DNA from: Lachnospiraceae bacterium JLR.KK002
Lineage (GTDB): Bacteria; Bacillota; Clostridia; Lachnospirales; Lachnospiraceae
Reading direction: 5' to 3'
Assembly (NCBI GenBank): GCA_036941025.1
Contig: JAYMNP010000001.1
Span: 3,432,501 to 3,496,500 of the forward strand
Length of the DNA: 64,000 nucleotides
The translations under genes were made by a program, and so were the position numbers. This document shows, piece by piece, positions 16,367-24,529 of the stretch. Each line of letters opens with the position of its first letter. Positions within the stretch are counted from its first letter, which is position 1. The notes below the pieces were generated by a model that saw only the letters and a program-made list of their open reading frames with translations, ran no database searches and was not told where the DNA came from.

Positions 16367-18075
16367 ATGAACCTGACAGTTACTATCAATAAAGCAAGTA
16401 ATAAAAAAAAAATTATTTCACATATGAGAAATATGGCATTGAAAATGGAAATTATGGCATTTTTGAACGAAAAAAAGATTCCACTACTTTTATACCAAAG
16501 GGCTCTGCTATCTATGTAGATAAAATAATTAACCGCATAGACACCGGAGAAAAATTCTTAATGCTGCATTTTTATGATTCTCAGGGCTGTAAAGTGAAAA
16601 CAACATTTCCCAGAAAGGACTTGACCGAAACAGGAATTATGGCTCTGTTGGGATTTGGAGCCCAGATTTTAAAACAGGATGCCAGAGCATTAATTACAAG
16701 CATAATGAATCAGGAACCAAATGCGCCATACCGGTTAGAACATAAAAAACTCGGATTTTCCATATATGATGGTAAAACGGTATTTTTGGCAAGAAATGCT
16801 ATTGGGGCAGATTCAAAGTATGACGGGAAATTAAAAATTGGAAAAACCGGAAAATATAAGAAATGGAATGAAATGATAAAAGAAGAAGTCATTGGCAACA
16901 TTCCACTTGAATTCATACTGGCAGTAGCCGGGAGCGGAATATTTACAGACTATCTCAGGGATAAAGTGCAGGTTGAAAATGTGATTGTCAATCTGGTTGG
17001 AGAAAGCTCTACCGGAAAAAGCACTGCAGGTTTACTTCTGGTAAGCTGCGGGGCTAAACCAACCTTTCAGGGTAACAGCCTTGCACTGAATTTTTCTGAC
17101 ACGCAAAATGCAATTTTAGCAAGTATTCCATCCAGCTACCCGGTTTTGATAGATGAAGGTTCTTTATGCCGATACAATCCCACAAGTTTTTTATACAATA
17201 TATCCAGTGGGAAAGAAAAGGAACGTCTTACAAAAAATCTGGATAAAGCAGACGCATCCTATTTCAGTACAGCAATCGTTACCACAAGTGAAAAAAGCCT
17301 CCTTAGCATGGCAGATGAAAACTCAGGCCTTCTGGTTCGTGTATTGGAGATTGAAAATGTAGTATGGACAAAAAGTGCAGAATCATCCGACAAAATCAAA
17401 AATATTATTTCCAGTAACCATGGGTGGCTGATTCCAAAACTTGCTGAAAAAATTCTGTCTGTAGAAAGAGAACAGGGGCAGGAAGAAATTATTTCCAGAT
17501 ATTATCATTTCCATAAATTACTGGTAGAGAACTCAAAACAGCAGGGACACTATAATAACCTTACAGAACGGGCATGTAAACAGTATGCACTCATCCTGTT
17601 AAGTGCAAGTTTCATCGAAGATGTCATTGGCATCCGCCTGCATATAGATGAACTCATTAATTTTATAGAAACCCACAGCCCGATAAAAGAAGAAAACCGT
17701 GTGGATATTGGCCAGAGGGCTTTATCATATCTTATGCAGTATATTTCAGAACATTACAGCCAATTCTGCATTGAAGGTGATTCAGCCGATTTTGTTCCAA
17801 AAGACTGTGCCGGACGTATTACAAAAGTGTGTCCATCCACCCTAATAGACGGAACGCCATATAGCAAACGTCTCTATATTACAAATATTAAGCTCACATC
17901 TATACTTCATGCAGGCCAATTTCCTGATATAAAAGTTATATTAAAACGCTGGAAAGAAGAAGGAATCTTAAAAAGTGAAAAAGACCGTTACATTTCAGAC
18001 ATTCAGATTGTAAAAGAGATGCCAAAAGTAAAAGGCTACATGATTAATATGCCAGAACAGGAAGGGCATCAATAA
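16367..18075 (+). pseudogene. DUF927-type ATPase, split by a frameshift in an A10 tract (or decoded through it)
   Basis: The likely true start is ATG 16367, after AAAGGA. Reading in that frame reaches a run of ten A (16403-16412) and then stops at 16517. Shifting by -1 at the run gives continuous, sensible coding (YEKYGIENGNYGIFER..., then FIPKGSA) straight into the long frame that ends at 18075. The joined protein is about 569 residues, with Walker A GESSTGKST, a DUF927-type mobile-element helicase/primase-like ATPase. It may be mutated or may use programmed slippage. It is 22 bp upstream of the integrase. Confidence 0.7.
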
Positions 18076-18097
18076 CAGAAAAGGAAGGCGAAACATT

Positions 18098-19288
18098 ATG
18101 AAAAAAAGTTCTATTACGGGGTCAGTGCGACCCCGCCCCTCCAAAGATAATATAAAATATTTTGACATTATACTGGAACTTGGAAAGGAGCCAGGAACGG
18201 GAAAACGTTTAAGGGCAGGTTTCCGATGCGAAACAACAGACAGGCAAAAAGCTGAAGAATTTTTGCTTATGAAAAAAGCAGAGTATCTAAAAGGCGAATT
18301 CCTTATGCCTTCTGATATGACAGTTGCATATTACCTTGATGAATACCTCGAATTCTGTGAAAGCAGTGATTACAGCCCTGCAACCATCAGGGATTACCGG
18401 AATGTAATAGAAAGGTATTTAAAGCCAGTTTTTGGAAAGACAAAATTACAGGAACTACATAAGCTGCAGATACAGCAGGCATACAATAAATGGCGCATAA
18501 AATCCAATGCCAGTGACAACCCCCTAAAAGCTACCACTATCCACCACATTAACCGTGTATTTAAAGCAGCATTAAATGAAGCAGTGGAACGCCAGTATAT
18601 CAGGCAGAACCCTACGCATAAGCTGAAAATCCCAAAAGACCAAAAAACAAATAAACTGGATGTATATACCATTGAGGAAATCAGGGAATTACAAAAAAGC
18701 GTAAAAAATACAGATATGGAACTTCCAGTTGCTTTACTTTTTGACTGTGTCATGCGCCGGGGAGAATTATTAGGCCTGAAATTTTCAGACATTAACTTTG
18801 ATACTTCAACCGTCACTGTCCGCCATTCATTAGTAGAATCTGAGGACAGTAAAATTCCTGTCTTAAAAGACTGTAAAACGGATGAATCCTACCGTGAAAT
18901 TGTTGTCAGCGAATATACTTTAAAACTGCTAAAAAAACAAAAAGTAAAATACAAGGAAAATAAACTGAGATATGGAAAAGAATTCCATAATACTAATTTT
19001 GTTATTTGCCAGGAAAATGGAAAAGCATTCCTTCCGAAAAGTTTTACAAGAAAATGGGCAAGAACTTTAGAAATACATGGACTGCGCCATATCAAACTTC
19101 ATGGTACAAGACACAGTGCAATCTCCCTCTTATTATCGGAAGGAATACCCCTGCATATCGTACAGCAAAGGGCTGGACACAAAGACCCTCAGATTACATT
19201 GGCAGTCTATTCCCATGTTGCAAAAGATAAACAGAATATAGTGGCCGAAAAACTGGATAACCTGATATTTTCAGCAGTCAATGAATAA
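18098..19288 (+). CDS. int: tyrosine integrase of the tRNA-Lys element
   Basis: 396 residues with an N-terminal arm-binding domain (about 1-60), a SAM-like core-binding domain (about 62-150) and the catalytic domain. The RHRHY set is visible: Arg in VMRRGELLG, HGTRHSAIS (His-x-x-Arg), AGHKDPQ and Tyr in LAVYSHV. It would excise and integrate the element using the 96-bp att repeats. It follows the DUF927 gene by 22 bp, probably one transcript. Confidence 0.95.
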   Translation: MKKSSITGSVRPRPSKDNIKYFDIILELGKEPGTGKRLRAGFRCETTDRQKAEEFLLMKKAEYLKGEFLMPSDMTVAYYLDEYLEFCESSDYSPATIRDYRNVIERYLKPVFGKTKLQELHKLQIQQAYNKWRIKSNASDNPLKATTIHHINRVFKAALNEAVERQYIRQNPTHKLKIPKDQKTNKLDVYTIEEIRELQKSVKNTDMELPVALLFDCVMRRGELLGLKFSDINFDTSTVTVRHSLVESEDSKIPVLKDCKTDESYREIVVSEYTLKLLKKQKVKYKENKLRYGKEFHNTNFVICQENGKAFLPKSFTRKWARTLEIHGLRHIKLHGTRHSAISLLLSEGIPLHIVQQRAGHKDPQITLAVYSHVAKDKQNIVAEKLDNLIFSAVNE

Positions 19289-19622
19289 AAACCACCTGAT
19301 TGCCATTCAGATACACAGGCAGCATTATTCTGTAAACAGGAAATGCCCGAAATCCCGTACGGAAAACCATCTATAAAAAATTTCAGGAAAAACTCTGTTT
19401 CTTTTTCTCTGAAAATCAACAGTTCAGACATATACTTTACTGAAAAACAATTATTTCAGAAAGATAAATTTTTATGTGATTAAAATTTTAGCGGGATTTC
19501 GGGCAAAAAGTTTTCAATTTAAAAATGAAATGCTTTTTTTGAAAAGCATAGAAACACATGGCATATTATGTTATAATTTCTGTGTTGCTCACCGATACCC
19601 GGCAACGGGAGGAGGTGATTTC
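19289..19622. other. spacer between integrase and small toxin-like gene
   Basis: No longer gene is convincing here. The 3' part (about 19480-19600) is AT-rich and ends with ACCGATACCCGGCAACGGGAGGAGGTGA, which holds the ribosome binding site of the small hydrophobic peptide. Confidence 0.4.
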
Positions 19623-19721
19623 ATGTCAATACTCATATCATTTTTAGTTACTGTCGCGGCTGGTGTGGCTTGCCACTACATCATCAAATGGTTAGACAGT
19701 AATGATAAGGGCAACAAATAG
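19623..19721 (+). CDS. 32-residue hydrophobic peptide, type I toxin-like
   Basis: ATG 19623 follows a near-perfect GGAGGAGGTGA. The peptide starts MSILISFLVTVAAGVACHYI, spans the membrane once and ends in a charged KWLDSNDKGNK tail, the layout of Fst/TxpA-type type I toxins. A strong stem-loop lies 35 bp downstream (19756-19795) and could be a shared terminator for a convergent antisense RNA. Toxin activity is inferred from layout only. Confidence 0.55.
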   Translation: MSILISFLVTVAAGVACHYIIKWLDSNDKGNK

Positions 19722-19755
19722 CCTACTGGGTTCTTTTCCAGTATAAACAAAAAGA

Positions 19756-19795
19756 AGAATCCCTCAACTATGGTCGCATCACGGTTGAGGGATTC
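19756..19795. terminator. strong stem-loop after the toxin-like gene
   Basis: GAATCCCTCAAC pairs with GTTGAGGGATTC (12 bp), with flanking AAGAA/TTCTT extending the stem. T-rich on the plus side and A-rich on the minus side, so it could end transcripts from both directions. Confidence 0.65.
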
Positions 19796-19881
19796 GTTCT
19801 TTGATTTCATGCTATACTCATATCTTTTTGCCTAGTGGCATTATATCATATGCAGATAATTTCTTCAATATACTTTTTATT

Positions 19882-21304
19882 TTTGAGTTTCCCCATTTTT
19901 AGAATACAAATGCCCCGGTATCCTCTATTTTAAAGTGTTCAAACAGATTCATCTGTTGTGATTTGACTTTTTTCGTAAGAAAGCCCTGTATGCCTGTCCG
20001 GCTCATGCCCAGGACTTGGTTTATTGCATAGCCTAATGCATAAAAAATGAACTTTGGAACCTCATAAATACGTTTGGAACATTCCTTTAATTCTTTCAGG
20101 AATATACTTTCTTTGTGGATGGACGATATAAGGCTAATATACCCTGCCGCAAGGGTGGCAAAAAAATTCAGGCCGCGGATAGACTGCAGGGACATTACCC
20201 GCAGATCCTCAAGTTCAAACTGCTGTTTCCTGAACTTGAAATATTCCTCAATCCGCCACCTGAGCAGATACACTTTGGCGATGATGTGGCACAGCTTTTT
20301 CTTTTCCTGCATTTTCAGATTGGAGAGCAGGAGCATGGGCTCTTCCCCAAAGCCATACACTACGGTCAGAACCAGTTCTTTGTCTGGGAATTCGCAGAGT
20401 CGTACAGGCATGCAGCTCATTTTGCACTGGGCACACTTACCCCTTTTATCTTTAAAATCCATGCGGTAAGCCCCTTTATATTTTAATGCCACATCCATGA
20501 TATTACAGGTCTTCCCGTTATAGATGACATTCCGGTTCTTTTTAGCGCGGATGACAAAACGCTCCCCGCGTTTTAGGAAATAGCGGTAATAATCATTGGT
20601 GTCAAACCCGCGGTCGAGGGTGCGGACACATTTCGTGCTGAAATTTTCAGAAAGTGACTGCAGGCAGCACAGGTTTTCATAGGTTTCACTTACAAATCCT
20701 TTTTCTGCTGCCGAGAATACTTTTTCATAGACTGGAAGGGGCATTTTCCCGGATTCGGACAGCACGGCAGCCTCAATTGTCAGGTAGCCCTGTGTAATTT
20801 CTCCAGTGCTCCCGTCACGGATTTCAGAGAGGGCCTCCAGCTTTCTGCTTGCAGGCTTTGCGATATCTGAATTATCAATGACAATAACCGCATAGTCTTC
20901 TTTGACCTGCTGTTTTACAAGGGAGAGATAATCCTGCATGACGGATTCCTTTTCGTCAAAAGCATTTAAGTTTCTGGAAAGCCGGTCAATGGTCTTTTTG
21001 AGCGTAATGTTTTCTTTCAGGGAGCGGGCGATTTCGCTCAGGTGCAGTTTGTTTCCTGCGAGTATTCCATAAACCATCTGATGGGCAAACTTCTGCTGTG
21101 GGCGTTTTAACTTCTGTGAAATTTTTGACATAAAATTTGTAAAATCCCTTTTAATTTCATACCCTAATCTGTTATAATTAATCATGCAAAAACACTCCTT
21201 TGTTTGGTTATTTGTCGTGATTTAATTATAACATTTAGGACGTGTTTTTGCATTTTTTATTTTTGTGATGAAATCAGATGCCAGAAAAAATGGGGAAACT
21301 CAAA
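19882..21304 (-). mobile_element. IS4-family insertion sequence, 1423 bp
   Basis: Near-perfect 19-bp terminal inverted repeats, TTTGAGTTTCCCCATTTTT, at both ends and a 10-bp target duplication ACTTTTTATT (19872-19881 and 21305-21314). One transposase gene on the minus strand. It inserted into the right end of the integrative element after the small toxin-like gene. Confidence 0.9.
19899..21185 (-). CDS. IS4-family transposase
   Basis: 428 residues with DDE acidic residues in VIVIDNSDIAK and TLDRGFDTNDY and the C-terminal YREK-like WRIEEYFKFRKQQFELED. The 10-bp target duplication also fits IS4. It appears intact. It ends 17 bp from the left terminus of the element, typical of a compact IS. 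Confidence 0.9.
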   Translation of the reverse strand: MINYNRLGYEIKRDFTNFMSKISQKLKRPQQKFAHQMVYGILAGNKLHLSEIARSLKENITLKKTIDRLSRNLNAFDEKESVMQDYLSLVKQQVKEDYAVIVIDNSDIAKPASRKLEALSEIRDGSTGEITQGYLTIEAAVLSESGKMPLPVYEKVFSAAEKGFVSETYENLCCLQSLSENFSTKCVRTLDRGFDTNDYYRYFLKRGERFVIRAKKNRNVIYNGKTCNIMDVALKYKGAYRMDFKDKRGKCAQCKMSCMPVRLCEFPDKELVLTVVYGFGEEPMLLLSNLKMQEKKKLCHIIAKVYLLRWRIEEYFKFRKQQFELEDLRVMSLQSIRGLNFFATLAAGYISLISSIHKESIFLKELKECSKRIYEVPKFIFYALGYAINQVLGMSRTGIQGFLTKKVKSQQMNLFEHFKIEDTGAFVF

Positions 21305-21333
21305 ACTTTTTATTAAATTTTCCTGAACGTATT

Positions 21334-21354
21334 GGGCGCGAATCTGGTCGCGAG
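21334..21354. repeat. GGYGCGAA boxes near the right end of the element
   Basis: GGGCGCGAATCTGGTCGCGA holds two boxes (CGCG at 21337 and 21349), matching the box set just inside the left att. They are candidate arm-type integrase sites. Confidence 0.5.
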
Positions 21355-21441
21355 CCGCTTCTTCTGATTTTCTTTGAAATTACAGATTAGGTGCTTTAAG
21401 ATACCTGATAATTTTTGGCGCAGTTTGTCCCCTTTGAGCGT

Positions 21442-21537
21442 CTCTTAATCAGGGTGTCCAGGGTTCGAGCCCCTGGAGGCGCATTGAAAGCACTGTTTTT
21501 GATGACTGTGAGCATCGGGGACGGTGTTTTTTTTGTG
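21442..21537 (+). repeat. attachment-site direct repeat, right copy
   Basis: The second copy of the 96-bp repeat, with the tRNA-Lys 3' 42 bp plus terminator. The 5' half of the tRNA is absent (the flank reads GGCGCAGTTTGTCCCC), so this is not a functional tRNA. It is the right junction of the intact element and the left junction of the decayed tandem copy. Confidence 0.9.
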
Positions 21538-21739
21538 ATTTTTGATACCTTAAAGTGTAAACGAAGTATCATATCGGAAGGCATGATACCGCCCGGAGCG
21601 AAGCGGAGTGGCATGGATTACCATACCATATCGCAAAGCGATTATGGTATGATAAGTTTGGCGCGAAACCCGGCGCAAATTCGTCGCAATGAAATAAATA
21701 TATAAGGCATATTTTCCCTGCGTATTCTTTTTTATAGTT

Positions 21740-22112
21740 CATCTGATCTTTCTGAAGTATGATTCTTTGATAACTCACAGAATTTTAGCATATCTTTTAT
21801 AACCTGAAGAATTAACTGTTTTTTTCTACAGTTCTATCGCTTATTTGCATAATGATTTGCAAAGATAGAGAGTCATCTGTCCGAACAGGAGGCATGGAAT
21901 CAGCAAAAAATTCACTAAGGCTGATATTTAACTGATCGCATATTTGCTCAATTATTTTTACAGTTGGATTTTTCTGATTTCTTTCTAATAATCCAAGATA
22001 GGCTGTTGTAATGCTTGCACATAACGCAAGTTTTTCCTGAATTAATCCATTTTACAAACGCAGTTCCTGAATTCGTTTTCCTATATTAAAGTTATCCTTT
22101 TTTATCATAAAT
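21740..22112 (-). pseudogene. decayed copy of the element repressor
   Basis: The minus strand closely follows the intact repressor gene (13418-13795), including the segment before the C-terminus, the SLREFFADS-like region and the helix-turn-helix. It carries frameshifts and no open frame survives. Same position relative to att as the functional copy. Confidence 0.7.
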
Positions 22113-22149
22113 ATAGTTTATCTTCTTGATATCTGGTGTTCAATATGAT

Positions 22150-22335
22150 ATCGTTTATTATAAAAATGCAGAAACAGAAAAAGAGCATGAAGAAATTCTG
22201 AACCTCCATCTTCTGAAAAAAGATTTTTATGAATTTGAAGATGTGTATGAACACGAGGATAACACAGTAATCATCAGGCTGTATTTATGTTCTTCCGATT
22301 ATTCTGTAACTACTGTATCAGTACTTCACAGATAA
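22150..22335 (+). pseudogene. 3' fragment of the 15686-type element gene
   Basis: Encodes EKEHEEILNLHLLKKDFYEF and VRLYLCSSDYSV-like sequence, matching the C-terminal half of the 121-residue element protein. The 5' half is deleted and the remnant is joined directly to repressor-upstream sequence. Confidence 0.75.
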
Positions 22336-22510
22336 ACACAGGGCAATCTCCGGTATGCTGAATCATCAGATATTCCTTTTGGATATTTTTCGTTGATTCA
22401 GCATATCGGAATTTTTATTCAAAACTAAATTCATCAAAATAAATATAATTTTGTGATTAATAAAGGTTACTGTGAATACAACTATTAAGTAAGCAGGATA
22501 AAACATGGAT
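22336..22510. other. remnant spacer with conserved hairpin
   Basis: Contains CGGTATGCTGAATCA...TGATTCAGCATATCGG (about 22350-22412), the counterpart of the terminator at 16068-16123, then AT-rich sequence. No gene. Confidence 0.5.
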
Positions 22511-22806
22511 TTATTCCATTACTTTTGTACCAAAGGGTTCTGCTGTCTATGCAGATAAAATAATTAACCGCATAGACACTGGAGAAAAATTCTTAATGCT
22601 GCATTTTTATGATTCACAGGGCTGTAAAGTGAAAACAACATTTCCCAGAAAGGACTTAACCGAAACAGGCATTATGTCCCTGCTGTCTTTTGGTGTTCAG
22701 GTTTTAAAACAGGATGCCAGAGCATTAATTACAAGCATTATGAATCAGGAGCCAAATGCACCATACAGATTAGAGCATAAAAAATCTGGATAAAGCAGAC
22801 GCATCC
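22511..22806 (+). pseudogene. DUF927 gene remnant with internal deletion
   Basis: Matches 16472-16750 of the intact element, then jumps to the equivalent of 17232-17259. The two parts meet in an AAAAAA run present at both points (microhomology deletion of about 480 bp). It ends abruptly in ABC-transporter sequence at 22807. Confidence 0.8.
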
Positions 22807-23541
22807 CTGATAATCAATGGCCATGATATTCGTGAAGAACGCAGTTTAGTGCGCAAAGACATAGGGATTGTTTTTCAGGACTCCACTCTCGATGCTCAAA
22901 TGACAGTGGAAGAAAACCTGAAATACCATTGCAGTTTTTACAGGGTACCAAAAAACAAGGTGCGGGATCGCATCAGCTTCGCCCTTGAGCTTGTGGAACT
23001 TACGGAATGGGGACGGGCGGCAGTAGGCAGTCTGTCCGGCGGTATGAAACGAAGAGCTGAGATTGCCAGAGGGCTGGTACATGACCCCAGAGTTTTATTT
23101 CTGGACGAACCCACCACCGGTCTGGATCCACAGACCAGGGCCAATGTGTGGGAATATATCCAGCGGCTTCAAAAGCAGAAAAATATGACGATCTTCCTTA
23201 CCACCTACTATCTGGACGAGGCGGAGGTCTGCTCAAAAATCGTCATTATGGATCACTGAAAAATCGTTGCCCACGATACGCCGGAGAACTTAAAACACCA
23301 ATATACAGGCACGGAAACTGATGTTGTCTGCACACAGACCGAACCGTTGGAAGCAACATTGCGTAAACGAGAAGTTTCCTATCGAAAAAATGGGAATAAA
23401 CTGATGTTCCATACTAAGAAAGCCCCTGCCGCCCTGGAAATTTTGTCGGCTCACAAGGGCGAATTTACAGATTTTGAAGTAAAAAACGGAACGCTGAACG
23501 AAGTGTTCCTGGCAATTACGGGAAAGGAGATTCGAGAATGA
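22807..23541 (+). pseudogene. ABC transporter ATP-binding protein, 5'-truncated with a nonsense codon
   Basis: Starts mid-domain at LIINGHDIREER with the Walker A region missing. The Q-loop (IGIVFQD), signature LSGGMKRR, Walker B VLFLDEPTTGLD and switch region are present. An in-frame TGA at 23257-23259 replaces what is normally Gly in MDHGKIV; the frame then continues to ITGKEIRE at 23541. It was the ATPase of a drug- or antibiotic-type ABC-2 exporter. It overlaps the permease start by ATGA. Confidence 0.85.
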
Positions 23542-23933
23542 ACCCAATTACAGCTATCGTACAAAGAAATCTGCTAAATTATATCAGAAGCAAAGGACGG
23601 GTGCTGGGCTCGCTCTTTATGTCCATGTTTATGCTGGTGATGTTTTCATTTCTGATGAAATCTACCATGAGCGGCCTTGACGCATCCATGAACTATCTGA
23701 TTTCCAGTATATCGCTTTGGGGGCCCACACGCTGACCACAGAAGAATTGGTTGAACAGGGTATGGCGTTCTCCATTTGCTGATTTATCATCACACCGCTG
23801 ATGGGACTGGCTATTACCGTTTTGATTGGCGCCTTTTTCTTTGTGCTGTGTGTCCGTAAATTTAACAGGGCGGACTTCTCCACCATCAGGGTTGCCGCAG
23901 GTATGCGGGGCGGCGGTGCTCCGGCAAGGAAGT
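23538..23933 (+). pseudogene. ABC-2 permease remnant
   Basis: The first ~50 residues are normal (MNPITAIVQRNLLNYIRSKG, one TM). An internal deletion near 23700 then joins it out of frame to the C-terminal part (ALGAHTLTTEELVEQG..., FNRADFST), which carries a further stop. It is not functional and is the partner of the preceding ATPase. Confidence 0.75.
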
Positions 23934-24351
23934 AAGTTTCGAACCGATATTATCACTTTCCGAACTTGAAAACAAGGTAACGCCCCTGTCTCGTCTGCCG
24001 GCTTGTTTGTTTCTTCTGCCGGCTGCATCGGGCAGGGGTCACTCGATTTTAATATATTCTCCTCTTTGGGAGATAAAACAATCAGCCTGTATTTGATAAA
24101 AGGGGCAAAGCGTGGCAGTAGCGCCGAATACAAAAGCAGTCTGCAATCTCAAATTAAAAAAGACAGGAAACGCTTTGCCGGAATTGAAAAAAAGATTGCG
24201 GCTGCTGAGAACAAAATTGGACAGGCTCACTTCGTCACCCTACATAAATACTTCGTTATCATACCCTGGATAATAGATAGCCCTTTCTTCCTTTGATTTC
24301 ATGCCACACTCATATCTTTTTGTCCGACAGTATTACAGCATATGCAAAAAT
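23934..24351. other. decayed sequence without a clear gene
   Basis: Short open stretches, some Lys-rich coiled-coil-like (KDRKRFAGIEKKIAAAENK on the plus strand at about 24150-24210), suggest a broken gene that I cannot identify. Bases 24287-24350 resemble the right-end sequence of the intact tRNA-Lys element (19801-19860). Confidence 0.4.
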
Positions 24352-24498
24352 TTATTTCCCGTCATTTAAAATTTTGCTTACCTCTTTCATGGATTTTTCC
24401 ATAACCGTTATCTTTTTTGCAAGCTCCGGTTTTTTATAGGCCATTTCTGCTATTTTCTGTTTCATATTTTTTTTTCGTTTCAAAATGGCATACTCCAT
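24352..24498 (-). CDS. possible 48-residue Lys-rich peptide
   Basis: A short minus-strand frame after the kinase stop, rich in Lys, Glu and Met (ending KEVSKILNDGK). No good ribosome binding site. It may be a real small gene, a remnant or chance. Confidence 0.3.
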   Translation of the reverse strand: MEYAILKRKKNMKQKIAEMAYKKPELAKKITVMEKSMKEVSKILNDGK

Positions 24499-24529
24499 TT
24501 TTCTTTTATTATATGCATATATCAGATTA

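Larger units (their letters stand above)
13150..21441. mobile_element. 8.3-kb integrative element in tRNA-Lys
   Basis: Bounded by the 96-bp att repeat. Gene order: repressor (minus), then rightward small ORFs, a DUF1643 protein, a DUF927 ATPase and a tyrosine integrase, then a putative toxin. An IS4-type element was inserted later at 19882-21304; without it the element is about 6.9 kb. No relaxase, capsid, terminase or type IV secretion gene is present, so it must be mobilised by a helper or be a satellite-like element. I cannot tie it to a named family. Confidence 0.85.
21442..24356. mobile_element. decayed second copy of the tRNA-Lys element
   Basis: After the att repeat come, in the same order as in the intact copy, GGCGCGAA boxes (21659 on), a broken repressor, the C-terminal half of the 15686-type gene, its hairpin and the 5' part of the DUF927 gene with a large internal deletion. 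A wrecked ABC exporter then follows. At 24287-24350 is a ~60-bp match to 19801-19860 of the intact copy (right-end sequence). No further att copy is visible. Confidence 0.75.

Noticed and set aside
21442..21483. A second tRNA-Lys gene
   Set aside because: Only the 3' part from the anticodon loop onward is present; the 5' half is unrelated sequence. It is an att copy.
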